64,000 nt of DNA from NCBI RefSeq assembly GCF_002099425.1, contig NW_018343964.1, positions 17,728,501 to 17,792,500 on the forward strand, read 5' to 3'. The notes below the pieces were generated by a model, which had not been told where the DNA came from, made no database searches, and was given only the letters and a program-made list of their open reading frames with translations. A program made the position numbers and the translations under genes. The stretch's first letter is position 1. Each line of letters opens with the position of its first letter. Positions 1 through 10,864 of this stretch are shown one piece after another. The DNA is from Phascolarctos cinereus (lineage: Eukaryota > Chordata > Mammalia > Diprotodontia > Phascolarctidae).

Positions 1-1100
1 TACCCAAGTGCTTCAAGAATTCACTGAAGTCCCTAATCTCACATCTTTTGTCTAAGAATCTATTAAGTTGTTCGTAATTTAAGAGCCGTGAAGAACCAAC
101 TAGTTAACTAGACTATCCAAGCCTCTAGAAAGCACATAAGACTTTATATTCCCCAGAAAGAGGCAAAGAATCAAGGAAAAAGCCCTATTTTAAATGCCAT
201 GATCAGTTTTTGGCTTTTTCTCGTTTCGATCAAAATCTTAAGAAGGAACATCAATTTTTTTTAAGAGACACTACTATTTAACAAGATTCTCTGGGTTAAG
301 AATGTAAATGCTTAGAAAAGGCTGCATCTTCATAAATATTCCTGAGGGCTATTTGTTCAAAGGCACAGCAGTGACAACCGAAAACCCTTCCCCTCACTGA
401 CCCGCACCCTTGTGACATACCAAGGCAGGAGAGATATTTAAAATAAAACCTGCCCAGAATCATCACTACCAACTTGATGAAAAGAAAGCGCTGTTGGCTT
501 TATAAGGCTTTAAAACATTCTGCCTTAATCCCAAGGCCAGAAAAGCTGGGGTTTTTGAAATTCTGCTCATTTCAGCCCAACAGCCTCATACCAAGGTAAA
601 CACAAACGCACGGATACACACACTTCCCTTGTCCACCTCTCTCCTCTCCGCTCCACTCTTGGTCTCCCCCTCCCCAAATAAAAAAGTAAAGATGCAATGT
701 TACAAAAAGCAGAGTCATGGAGCGATGGAAGGTGGGGGGCGGGGAGGACGAGGAGAGGGTCCGAGAGGGAAGGATGGGGGCGCGCCAGAGATGAGAGCGG
801 CAGTGGGGTGTGCGGGCAGATGCAGAGGCATAAAGCCGGCCTCGGTGACTCTCCTGGGGAGCCAAGCCTGCCATCGCCCCCTCCGCCACCCCATTAGCAG
901 TGCGGGTTCTGCTCCCGGCCCAAATGGGGGAGGGGACCCGCAGCCACCCACCCCACCTCCCTCCCCCCGGCCCCGCGCTGGAAGGGGGGCGGAGAGGAGG
1001 ATGAGGACCGCGGGCCCAGGCTCCGGGCTCCAGCAGGCCGGGCCCGGCGGGGGGAGGCGCGGCGGGCGCGGCCCTGGGGGGCGTGGGGACGCACCGCTTC
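1..1100 (-). other. MARK1: 5' part of MARK1 intron 1
   Basis: This is sequence downstream of the exon 1 donor on the minus strand. Its right half is still within the CpG island; the left 600 bases are A/T-rich and look single-copy. I recognise no further exon, RNA gene or clear repeat here. The intron continues beyond position 1. Confidence 0.85.
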
Positions 1101-1106
1101 ACTCAC
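1101..1106 (-). other. MARK1: Splice donor of MARK1 intron 1
   Basis: Read on the minus strand the bases are GTGAGT directly after codon 17 (AAT). This matches the U1-pairing donor consensus and places the exon/intron boundary at the position known for MARK genes. Confidence 0.9.
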
Positions 1107-1157
1107 ATTCTCCGTGTCCCGCTCGTTCACGGTCGGCAATGGCGTCCGGGCAGACAT
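1107..1157 (-). CDS. MARK1: MARK1 first coding exon (N-terminal 17 codons)
   Basis: The minus strand from 1157 reads MSARTPLPTVNERDTEN, then AAT|GTGAGT, a consensus splice donor. This matches the start of MARK1, a microtubule-affinity-regulating Ser/Thr kinase of the AMPK-related family. MARK1 phosphorylates tau, MAP2 and MAP4 and acts in neuronal polarity and microtubule dynamics. The paralogue MARK3 starts MSTRTPLPTVNERDTEN, so the Ala at residue 3 favours MARK1. The exon ends in phase 0 (51 nt), and in human MARK1 the next exon continues with His-Thr-Ser. The start codon has A at -3 and is the first ATG of this frame. The open frame runs past the donor to 894, but that part is intron. The kinase, UBA, spacer and KA1 regions lie on exons left of position 1. 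The call rests on recalled family sequence and on the splice signal, not on a database search. Confidence 0.93.
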
Positions 1158-2007
1158 TTTGTGCGGGCGCGGCGGCCACCGCGGGGTCGCTGCGGGGTCT
1201 CGGCAGCCCAGCCGGAGAGGGAAAGGGGCAGGGAGCGCGGGGGGCGGGACGGACTGGAGGGGGGCGGGAAGGCCCCGGTAGGAGGCAGGCGGGGAGCGGG
1301 CCGGCCCGCAGTACGCGGCCTCGGGCGGGCGGGCGGGGGAGAGGGAGGACGAGGACGAGAATGAGAGAGTAATGGGGGAGAGAAGCCGCTTCCCGCGGCG
1401 CCGGGAAAGGAGAGCGACGGCGATGGGCGGGGAGGAAGACGAAGGGAGAAGGGCGGGTGTCGGGAGCGGGGAGGGAGGAGGCCTGGAGGAGAGGATGGAG
1501 AAGGGATGGTCGGGCTGGGGGGGGGTGGGGATACCCGGGCCCGCTAGGCTCTCCGGGTCATGGCGGAGGGTAAAGTCGGAGCCTCAGATCCCGGCAGGCG
1601 GGGCGGGCCTCGAGCCCCGGGGGAGGGGGCAGCCCCGCGGACCCGGCGGTCAGCACGTCCCGCCGCCGCCGCGTCTTCTGCTCCTTCTTGTGCTCCTTCC
1701 TCCTTCTGTCGCCGCCGTCCCCGCCCCCTGCTCGCTCTCCTCGGGTCTCCTCAGGTGCGCGGTGCAGAGCCGCGCCCGGCATTCAAGCGGCCCGGCCGCA
1801 CCTGCCCACCTCGGCTCCCCTGCCCCGGTTCCGCTCAGCCCCGAGGAGCGACGCCGCCGAGCAGCCTCCTCTCGGATCCGGGCTGGCGGGCGCAGCACGC
1901 ACAGCCGAGAGGCATTTGGCCGCTGCCGCCGGCGGGTGGGCGGGCGCCAGCCAGGGGGTGGGGGTGGGGGGGAGCCACCATTCATTCCCTCATTAGGGAT
2001 GCGGAGC

Positions 2008-2107
2008 CGCCTCCTCCTTCCCACCCCCCCTCTTACTCCTCCTACTCCTCCTCCTCCCCCTCCTTTCCACTTCCCCCCACTCAGCCCCCTCCTCCTTCTC
2101 CTTCTCC
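2008..2107 (+). repeat. Polypyrimidine tract (polypurine on the MARK1 strand)
   Basis: About 100 bases of almost pure C/T, built from imperfect CTC, CCT and CTT units, lie at the upstream edge of the CpG island. On the MARK1 strand it is a G/A tract with several G-runs. Such tracts can form triplex or G-quadruplex structures and are common near start sites of transcription. A role here is inference. Confidence 0.8.
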
Positions 2108-2109
2108 GG

Positions 2110-3869
2110 CCACTTCACTGTTTATTTTTGGTCCTTACCCCACGCTCAGAGCGTAAGGTGGTCCAGGCAGCTCTGGTCCCTGTGTTTTGTGCCGTCAGGG
2201 TTGAGTGGAATTAAATGACTTTTTCTTTGTACATAGGGAATGTTTAGGGGTATTTTTTTTTTTAGTAAACACAATGAATCTTCTCTCCCCGCCTTAGCCA
2301 GCGTTGCTCTTTCCAATCTGTTCTCTTTTCATCTTTCACCATTGCTTAGTTTCACCATGTTCTTAGCTAAATATTGTATTGAGATACAGTATTTGCAGAT
2401 AGTAGGTCTCAGCAAATGAGGATGCTCTTTCCCCACTTTCATCTCTCATATCAGAGTACCCACACGCACTCTGCTCCCTGTCTCCTCTCCGGATTCCATC
2501 ATGACTCATTCTGTTCTAGACCATCTGAAGAAGTGGACTGGAAACAATTGCCCAGGGCCCACCGGTCTCCAAGAGCCCTTTAAAGACAGATAAATCAGAG
2601 ATTTTGGTGCCTCGGGGATCTAGGGTAGAAGGGTGTTGAATGATCCAAATTTTGATGGGGGTGGGGTGCGGGAAGGAGTTAGCTGAGTCACACTTAGCGC
2701 AAACGTTTATGCCTTTGGGGTGTCACAACAACTACACTTACCGGTCACCACTTCCTGGGAAACAAGGATTCGTCATTAGAAGCACGTTCAAGGAGGCAGG
2801 GAGGCTGTCTCCAATTTTTTTCACTCCTCTCATCAAGGTGACTGACCCCCCTCAACCTTCCACTGACCTACTCCTAATTATACCCCCTGGAGAACACTAT
2901 GTAGTATCTTCCTCAGGATTCATTATACTTCAATGCAGCCGTTTTTCAATCTAATCTTGCATTAGTTCAAGTTTATTCACATCTTGCCCTCCTATACAGA
3001 ATCTTACCATTTTTATTCAGCTTTTCCCCATTTCCCTTTTCTATCCCACAGGATTCCATCCATTAAATCATGAGTGGGAGTTGGAGCTAAGGGAAAAGGA
3101 AAGTGTTTTATTGAGGATGTGTGCATATACACGAACATATATGTCTATATGCACATGTGTCTATATGTGTGTGGACATACACCTATGTGTATATGCATGT
3201 ACGTCCTACTTTTTAAAGCTTCTTCCCCAAAATTGTGTCAGGAACTCTAGGATAATGAAAAATCCTGACCTTTTCATGAAATTCATCCAATTTGAAGGAA
3301 CTATTTGTGTAGCACAGGACTTTTCTCCCCCAGCTCACTGAAGGATAGTTCTGAAAAGTAAACATTTGACTCAATCATCTTAACTGGCCAGCACTAAAAA
3401 CAGTAAATAGCAAAGGTCCCAAGAACAAAATGTTTCCACCTTCTACTTACATTCATCTCAAACACTCCCTAAGATCAGGGAGAAGGGACAGAGGAGCTGT
3501 TGGTTACCTTTTAAAAATTATTTTGAAATCACTCCATTCTCCACTTTTACAAAGAAATGGAAGGGGGAATTAGGTATTTAAAGTCATTCAACCCCTATAA
3601 TTAACTATCACCACATTCCAACAGGAGTTATTTTATGAAACTCCAAGAAAACGTACAACTGAGAACAAGTTTTTTTATTAAAGCATTTCTATAGCACCAT
3701 CTTGTAGGCCACAAGGAGATTTGGCGTTGCCGGGTAGTGGGGCATATATTTAGCTACACTGGTCTATGAGAAAGGTGACCACCCAAAAAGTTTACCAAAA
3801 AAACCAAAATGGAAGCAGTAGGGAAAGAGTACAGTGATCATGGTGACCCAAGGATCACTTGTATTAATA
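2110..3869. other. Intergenic, no gene or clear repeat recognised
   Basis: Mostly single-copy-looking A/T-rich sequence upstream of the MARK1 promoter. It contains a short degenerate TATG/CATA-rich stretch (about 3120-3210). A segment at about 2360-2430 resembles one at 4615-4680. The frames at 2640-2954 and 3081-3341 have no recognisable protein features. Confidence 0.6.
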
Positions 3870-4210
3870 TTTTCAGAATGCATAATAATTTTTAGTGCCT
3901 TACCAATTCAAGAAATTAATAATTTTCAAAGTTTCTCTTCATGCTAACCCTGTAAGATAGTCAAGTATGCTTTTTTTTATCCCCTTTGTACAGATGAACT
4001 GAAAGGCATAGAGTTCCAGTGATTTGTCCAAGCTTACAGAAGCATGTCAGGCTGAGAAGCAGACAGCTGGCAATGGTAGCACCAATTGATATCTTGCATT
4101 AGGCAAGATTCACTAGACGCTACAAAGTAGTAGAGCTAATTACAAACAGAGCTGGGACTGGAACCCAGGTTTTCAGTTCTCACTTCCCTAGACCACATGG
4201 CTTCCACCAA
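3870..4210 (-). repeat. CORE-SINE/MIR-type SINE, degenerate
   Basis: It contains the inverted MIR hallmarks in order: 'accctgtaagatag', a 'cccctttgtacagatgaa' version of the 'ccccattttacagatgagg' box, 'gtccaagcttaca', and 'ctgggactggaaccca'. The middle (about 4050-4130) carries extra or diverged sequence. Confidence 0.6.
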
Positions 4211-4984
4211 CCAGTTCATTTGGGTAAATATGCAGCACTGCACCTCTCATGTTGTTGGCACTCAGTAAAAGTTAAGTGACAACAGTGGATACATATTTCA
4301 TACAATAATAGAACTAGCATGTCAGATCAGTAATATGTACACTAGAAAGTATAATACTGATATTAAACCCCAAAGTAGGCATGCCTCCCACAATTCTGGC
4401 TAACAAAATACTACAAAAACGACTCCATCTGTCCAAAAATCACATCCAAACAAATCTCATTTGTTTCTGTGGTTTAGTTTGGTTAATGAAACAAAAATGT
4501 ACATGTGCATTAAGGGATTAATAATTCATTGTTGAGGTGATATAAAAAACTGTTATTGAACCCCTCATCTTTATGCAGATATGATTGCCGCCTTCCTTAC
4601 ATATACAATACAGTGTTGTTAGTTAAATATATATTACAGTAGATCTCAACAAATGAAGATCCTCTCAATTTTTTCAGGTGCTATAATGTATCACCCTTAT
4701 ATTTTACATGTAGGTCCTTGTGTCTACGACTATGAAATTATGACCAAAAATGGATTTTTACTTGCTTTGAGTAGTTGCCTTTTAGTCCAGTAACCAAATT
4801 CAATCTGTTCATTTTAGAAACCTCTCTTGAGACATAATACTCTTGCCAGTAGATTAATAATTAAAGAAATAAAGAAGAGGTATTTTTAAAGATTATATTG
4901 GGTAAAAATTCCAGGGTTTTTTTAAATTTAAAGAATTTTTATTTCACTGGACTTTGCTATACCTGTTCACTGAAGAGGGGAATT
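4211..4984. other. Intergenic, nothing recognised
   Basis: A/T-rich sequence without a gene or a repeat I can name. The segment 4615-4680 shares a short similarity with 2360-2430. Confidence 0.5.
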
Positions 4985-5125
4985 CAGTCTAAGAGTCTCA
5001 GAATTTCAGAGTTAGAAGGGATATCAGGAGTTATTCAGACCAAGCCATGCAGGAACAGTAAACTCCTTGAAGATTCTGCTTGGCGTTCTCCAGGAAAGGG
5101 GAACTCATCAGCCTTCCTGAGGTAG
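4985..5125 (-). mobile_element. L3/CR1 LINE 3' fragment
   Basis: The plus strand shows the antisense CR1/L3 signature 'cagaatttcagagttagaag' followed by 'ggatatcaggagt' and, further on, 'cttcctgaggtagca'. These match the known 'agagttggaagggacctc ... gaggtagcccattcc' block of L3/CR1 3' ends. The copy is old and truncated. Confidence 0.55.
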
Positions 5126-5299
5126 CAAATTCCCCTACTAGACAAGTAATCATTAAAAAATGTTTTTGCTTTCCTCCCTTCATATCCAGCTAAAATATGC
5201 CACTTTCGGTAGTTTCCACCTATTTCTTTTCATTCTGCTCACTGGGAAAGGTTGACTGAGCTGTGCTTGAAGATCTTAGAGATGGATAAGGATCATCAG

Positions 5300-6165
5300 T
5301 TCAAATCCATAAAAATATTGTGCACCTACTGTTTACAAAGTTTTGGAAATACAAAGAGGAAAAATGGTACAATTCTTACCCTCAAGAAGCTCAGAGTTAG
5401 TCTAATTGGTAAGCGTAACATACATACAAGTTATCACAAGTTAAAATGAGAAAAGTACCTAGGACAAATCAAACATAAAGAAAATAGAGGTATTGAGGTA
5501 GCACACTGCAGAGCTAGAGCTTTGTACTTGGCGTCAGGAAGGCATGAGTTCAAATCCTGCCTCAATTACAAACTCTGACTGTAGGAAAGTCATTTAACCT
5601 TACTGAGCCTCAATTTCCTCATCTATAAAATAAGAGTTTGGGACTAAATGGCCTCTGACGTCTCTTCCAGCTCTAAATCTGTGATCCTATTGTCTCACAG
5701 ATGCTGCAACTATGAGAAATCATCTGTGGTAGGGGAGGAGGAAATCAAGGAAGATCTCATGGAGGAGGTAGCAAATAAATTGGACCCTGAAGGCAGGAAA
5801 GGATTTCAACATGTGAGGATGTGGAGGGAGTCTATTCCAGAGATGGCAATTGATATATACGAGATAAAAGAGTAGATCTGGGAATTCCTACAGATCTTAT
5901 TTGGCTGTACTAAAGCATATGAAGTAGAGTGGTATGAAATAACAATGGAAAGTCCCATTAGAGCCAAACCATGGATGGCCTTGAATGACAAAATAATATG
6001 TTTGTGTTCTATCCTGAAAGTAATAGAAAATCACTGGAAGTTTTTTGAAAAGAGAAATTATATTACCAGAATTATGCATTAGGGAGAATAAATTGGCAAC
6101 CATGAGCAAGAAATGTGGTTCTATGACAGCGTTGTAGAGGAGGATCTGAAGTAATTAACTTCCAG
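5300..6165 (-). mobile_element. L2 LINE 3' portion, split by a MIR
   Basis: It begins with the inverted L2 3' terminus ('attgtgcacctactgtttac'), then 'cttaccctcaagaagctcag', 'catggaggaggta' and 'gccttgaatgacaaaataat', which are landmarks of the L2 3' region read antisense. A MIR at 5495-5695 sits inside it. The order of the L2 landmarks continues on the other side, so the MIR inserted into the L2. Confidence 0.7.
5495..5695 (+). repeat. MIR-type SINE nested in L2
   Basis: It shows the sense order of MIR: 'ggcatgagttcaaatcctgc', 'gaaagtcatttaacctt', 'cctcaatttcctcatctata', then 'ctcttccagctctaaatctg'. It is near full length and lies within an antisense L2 at 5300-6165. Confidence 0.8.
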
Positions 6166-6602
6166 AATTTTTATTGTTTAGAAGCCAAATACATGCAGAC
6201 TTCACATATCTAAAATCAGATAACTGGTACCAGATTGCTATGGTTTCTTCCCAATCGTATGCACATACCAAATGTGACATTCAGAAAGTTAAGCCCATTT
6301 TCATTTCCTAAATCAGTTTTTTTTAATGTAGCTGTTGGCTGCTAGACCCAAAGAGTTAATAATGCTTTTGTATACTGACAAGCACAGTACATTGAACACA
6401 GTAAATATGATACATATTTGACAGATGAAGTTCCTTAAAAAAATTTGACAGATTGCGTTCCTAAGAAAATACTAGAACAAAATACCACTAAGAACCTGCC
6501 CATCATAAGCAGCTTTCAATCAGCTGAGAACACAGAACCACGTGTGTACTCCCTTCAGACTGTACTCCATTTGTGTCTTCTCATCTTGTGTGACTTTCAT
6601 TA
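6166..6602. other. Intergenic, nothing recognised
   Basis: A/T-rich sequence. No frame with protein character and no repeat I can name. Confidence 0.45.
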
Positions 6603-6712
6603 GCAAACAAGCTTTTATTAAGTACTTACTATATACTAAGTGCTAACAATACAAAAAAAGGCAGATACAGTTCCTGCTCTTGAGGAGTTCATATCATCCA
6701 GATTCTCCCATA
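6603..6712 (-). mobile_element. L2 3' end fragment
   Basis: Inverted L2 terminus: 'aagcttttattaagtactta', then 'acagttcctgctcttgagga'. Short and old. Confidence 0.6.
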
Positions 6713-6914
6713 AATTCACCACAGAGAGTCTACCCCACATGCTGAGGTGTATGCATAGATACCTACAGAGCACATAGACTGTCCATGGTTATCTCTCATT
6801 TAATTACTCCATTGACAAGCATTCTTGAAGTAGTTACTATGCAACAGGCTCTGGGATTCCTGTTAATTAACCTTTATTATACTTATTTGTGCTTAATATG
6901 TTGCAGCTATAATA

Positions 6915-7115
6915 TAATCAACAAATAATTGAGCATCAACTGTTTGAAAGATAATGTAGCAGGTGCTATGGAAAATATGGTTCCTGTCCCTCAAATTGGA
7001 AGACAAGACAAATATATAAAATATTAAACAATAATTTAAGAGGTACCACTAGACTATATGATTGATTGCCAAATAAGTAGCATTGGATAAGTGCTAAAAA
7101 TTCAGAGGAGATGAA
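6915..7115 (-). mobile_element. L2 3' end fragment
   Basis: It contains 'aattgagcatcaactgtttg', 'ggttcctgtccctcaaattg' and 'agacaaatatataaaat', the antisense order of the L2 3' end. Degenerate. Confidence 0.5.
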
Positions 7116-8234
7116 GAAATAATTATCAAGCCACTATCTCTTCTATATAGTAATGGACATATCCAGACTAAAGAACAAACAAGAGCTTAGATCCAGAAGG
7201 AAACAATGGTTGATTCTGTTTCTATAAGTAATTAATAGGAGGTCTTGTTTACTTTTTCATTGTCATAATCACTGACTTAAGTGAAATGTTTTACCTTTTC
7301 TAGAAATTATTAGTGTTTATGAATAAATAAATGTATTAAAATTTCACACATCTTGTACCAGAAGCAGGAATTAGGGTTTAGTCAACATACTACCATACAT
7401 GTTAGTCGTTTTCAGTCGTGTCTGACTTTGTCTTCTTCCGTTTGTCTATGCCTGTTGCTTGCTCCCACTTCCATTTGGTAAATAAATGCTTATTCATCAT
7501 AAGTAGTAAGTTTCTGCCACTTGCTAGCATTGTTATAAATTTACAATTACTGAGATTGAAGAGGACCTCAAGAGGAATAGCATACTGGCCCTCTGGGGCC
7601 ATCTGCCTGTCCAAGGCTGGGGATTAGACCTCTCATGGGCTTAAATGTTCAAATTTCCTTAGCATGGACTTTGAAGTGTGCTAGTCTGGGGAATGAGGGT
7701 TGGTCACAGCCAGAAAAAGGTACCTATATAGAAGCATAATCTAATAAGCTAAGGGGCTCTAGATAGAGAATCATGTTGGGAATAGAAGCAGAGTCAATAA
7801 ATCACCAGGAACATAAAGGAGTCTAAAAGAAGTAAAGAATCACGGTCTGGCATCAGGCTGCTGAGGTTCCATAATGATATAAACAGGTTCAAAGTCAATA
7901 TAGATTTTTCTCAGATTGCTCCACTCTGCTTCCATGTCTTTCCATCTGGGTATGTGAGGCCAAGTCCACATTTCAGCTCCTAAATTTGCTATAGTTATAT
8001 ACTCCCTCCCACACTGATCAGCATGGCAATAGCCATCTCTAAGTGGCAGCAGACACCAAGGCCAGGACGAAATGTATTTATGTATTTCATTCTTTAATTT
8101 TACAATGCTATGGCTTCCTTTGTTATCTTACAGTGCAAAAAAGAAAAGTGACAAAAAAACTCCTCCTTATGACTAAGTTTCAGTTTCATGAATTCTGTAA
8201 TTGCTAGATCATCAACTATATCACAACCCTTACT
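7116..8234. other. Intergenic; small SINE remnant near 7390
   Basis: 'gtcgttttcagtcgtgtctg' (about 7405-7424) resembles the head of the marsupial CORE-SINE also seen at 37790 and 38890, but the rest is missing. The remainder shows no gene or repeat I can name. Small frames at 7402-7627 overlap on both strands and look random. Confidence 0.45.
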
Positions 8235-9385
8235 TATGCATATACCCTAAGGCTCTGTCCTAGGCCGTCTTCTTTCCTCCTGGTACTTTCTCAGTTGGTG
8301 AATTCATAACTCCCATGGGTTTAATTGTCATCTTTAAGCAAATAAATCCCTGATCTACATATTTAGTTTAGTCTATTTCCTAAATTCTGGTCCTATATCA
8401 CCAACTGCCTGTTAGACATTTTGAACTGAATGTCCCCAGGTATCTCAAACGCAATGTGTTCAAAACAAAATTTATTACTTAACTCCTCCACTTCCAAAAC
8501 CCCACCCCGCTTGTAAAATTCCCTATTTCTATTGAAGGAAGACACCATTATTTTTCCAGGCACCCAGGTTCACAATCTCGGGGTCATCCTCAAACATCCC
8601 ACCCATATCAAATCAATTACCAAATTTTGACACTTATTCCTCTATAACATCTCTCACATTCTTTCCTTTCTCTCTATGTTCACACAGTCATAATCCTAGT
8701 TCAAGCACTTATCACCTTTGACTTGGACTATTACAATAACCTTCCAACTGGTCCCCCTTACTCAAGTCTCTAAGTCTCTCCAATCTATCCTCCACAGAAC
8801 TACCAAAGTGATTTTTTCTAAAGCATAGGTCTGACCATGTCAATCCATTGCACAAAAACATCCAGTGGTTCTTTATTAGTTCTGGGATCAAATGCATACT
8901 CCTTGCCTTGGCATTTAAGACCTCTCACAACCTAGTTCTAGCTTATCTTATTACATGTTACTCCCCACTAGGCACTGGGCAGTCCAGCCAGTATGGCCTT
9001 GTTGTTCCTCAAACACAACACCCTCCATTTCCGATGTTCATGCCATTGTACCGTCTGTCCTCAGAATACACTCCTTCCTCACCTCCACCTCTTAGAATCC
9101 CCACTTTTCTTCAAAACTCAATTCAAAGGCTACTTTCTACATGAAGCCCTTTCCTGATTTCTTCCTCCCTCTATCTTCTTCAAAATTATCTTATATTTAT
9201 TTGGCACATTGCATATTTTGTATATATCTATATGCATTCATGTTATCTCCCCTAATAAAATATAAGTTCCTTGAGTCAATGACTTTTTTTTGAGTCAATG
9301 ATTTTTGCTATAGTTTTTGTATCCCCAGTGCCTGGCATAGAGTAGGCACTTAATAAATGCTTGTTGATGGATTGATATGCTATAT
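8235..9385 (+). mobile_element. L2 LINE 3' end, about 1.15 kb
   Basis: A sense L2 in correct order: 'aaggctctgtcctaggccgt', 'caactgcctgttagacattt', 'cacccaggttcacaatctcg', 'gtctgaccatgtcaatccat', 'catgaagccctttcctgatt', then the terminus 'gtgcctggcatagagtaggc' and 'ttaataaatgcttgttgatg'. It covers the end of ORF2 plus the 3' UTR and is truncated at the 5' side. The open frame 8848-9144 is part of this fossil, not a gene. Confidence 0.85.
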
Positions 9386-9699
9386 GAGCAGCCCTTTGCT
9401 ACACAGCTATGCCATGTAGAATTGTCTGCTAGTTCCAAGGCTCAAGTTCCTTTTTCTTGATCTCATGGTCAGTATCCAATTTGTACTTTCATTGTACTCC
9501 TCCACCCTGAACCAGTACAGTCTGTCTTCTGTTAACATTTCCTAGGCGACCTTTGGCATTTAGTGCTGTTTTGCAAATGCTAATGCATTTCTTTCTATCT
9601 TCTCCATTTCTCAGTAACATCACATAGAAACTGTTAACATTGAAAAACAATTAAACTACATCTCAGGAGGGGTATATGGGGTGTTCAGGGAGAACTAGC
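9386..9699. other. Intergenic, nothing recognised
   Basis: No gene or nameable repeat seen. Confidence 0.4.
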
Positions 9700-9842
9700 A
9701 CTTCTGATGAGAGGGCTTGCTGTGAACCTGATATGAGACTGAGGACTTTGCTTCACTTAAATCCAATTCATGGGCAAGTAAAGACATAACCCTTGATGTC
9801 ATTGGTTCTCTTCAAAAATGAAGGACGAACAAGAATGTCTCA
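9700..9842 (+). mobile_element. RTE-dependent SINE, 3' fragment
   Basis: It shares 'cacttaaatccaattcatgg' and the 3' block 'atgtcattggttctcttc ... aatgaaggacgaacaa' with the inverted copies at 14797 and 19365. That terminal block also ends the RTE-like LINE copies at 16648 and 62250. Orientation follows the LINE coding strand. Confidence 0.6.
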
Positions 9843-10435
9843 GGACTAGTACTGCACAATATGCTCAATAAATGTAACTGACTGACCAGCAAGGTGACTG
9901 TAAGGTTGATAGGACTCAGTCTTCTCTATTCCATAGTAGAGGTTGAATGTAGCATTATCAATTGGAAGCAGTAAAGAGTTTCTAATGACTAAAGTTTCAA
10001 AAATACAACCTTAACCCAAGCTTATAAGCTTACTAAAAGAAGGCACCAAAAGGCAGGGTTGTCTGAAGAAAACATTTCAAAAATTTGCTGAAATAATTGG
10101 AAATAGCCTAACATTCTAATGGACTGCTGAAAAACAATGAGGACAGAAGACCAGCATTCCAAACAATCAGGAAGGGGGTGAAAGGCTTTTTGACCACCAA
10201 TTGAGAATGGGAGGGGAGGATAGTGGTACCCTCAACAGTCACAAAAATGTCAGAGGTGTAAATGGCAACAGCAAACTAAAGGACATTCTGTACCTTTGTA
10301 GGATGAAAGTGACTATTGACTACAGGTCATGCCTCAGTCTTTTAGCCTACATCCAACCAACAGATGGAAGCCACTATTAATAGTGGCCATCTCCAAACAA
10401 GATAGTGTATGTAGCTTTATACATACATACATATA

Positions 10436-10437
<2 letters not shown>
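9843..10437. other. Intergenic, nothing recognised
   Basis: A-rich sequence that could be an old LINE remnant, but no landmark could be assigned. Confidence 0.4.
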
Positions 10438-10495
<58 letters not shown>

Positions 10496-10533
10496 AATGT
10501 ATATATCTTTTGTGTGTGTGTGTGTGTGTGTGT
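10438..10533. repeat. Compound (TA)n-(AC)n ... (TG)n microsatellite
   Basis: (AT)n at 10441-10484, (AC)n at 10484-10495 and (TG)n at 10510-10533. The flanking AC and TG arrays are inverted complements around the TA core, so the region can fold into a cruciform. A further short (AC)n lies at about 10591-10604. Confidence 0.95.
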
Positions 10534-10799
10534 AGTGGGGCATGTGGCTATGCTGCCTTAGCTGGGATGGGGCAGTGAACAACTGGTTATACACACACAC
10601 ACATACTATGAATTCATTGTGTTTATATAATATACAAGCATGCACACACATATGCTAATATACATAGCAAATTCCATAAACTTTGCAATGCCACAAAGGA
10701 GGCAAAAGTCATTTGTGAAGTGATCAGGCTAGTCAGTTCCAAATAAGATACCACTGTGACATAAAATATATTCTCTCTGTTACTTCTAAGTTCTTTTTC

Positions 10800-10862
10800 A
10801 GGTCAAGCCAACAAACATTTATTAAGCACCTACCATGTGCCAGGCATTGTGCAAAGTACACA
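10800..10862 (-). mobile_element. L2 3' terminus fragment
   Basis: 'aacatttattaagcacctac' then 'catgtgccaggcattgtgc' is the inverted L2 3' end. Confidence 0.65.
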
Positions 10863-10864
10863 AT

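Larger units (their letters stand above)
700..2010 (-). promoter_or_regulatory. MARK1: CpG-island promoter and 5' UTR region of MARK1
   Basis: CpG dinucleotides are dense from about 720 to 2000 and rare elsewhere in the window. GC boxes (GGGCGG or its complement) recur, for example near 1243, 1263, 1324-1338, 1604 and 1937. No convincing TATA box is seen. The coding start at 1157 lies inside the island, so the 5' UTR and the start site(s) of transcription should lie between 1158 and about 2150 on the minus strand. Exact start sites cannot be read from sequence. Long plus-strand frames here (629-1372 and 1372-2214) are best explained by high GC content removing stop codons. Confidence 0.85.

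Noticed and set aside
894-1106. Extension of the MARK1 frame beyond codon 17
   Set aside because: A consensus splice donor follows codon 17, and the later residues have no match to MARK kinases. This is intron.
629-2214. Two long plus-strand frames (247 and 280 codons) across the CpG island
   Set aside because: They are rich in Gly, Arg and Pro, have no domains, and lie opposite the MARK1 start exon. GC-rich islands have few stop codons, so such frames arise by chance.
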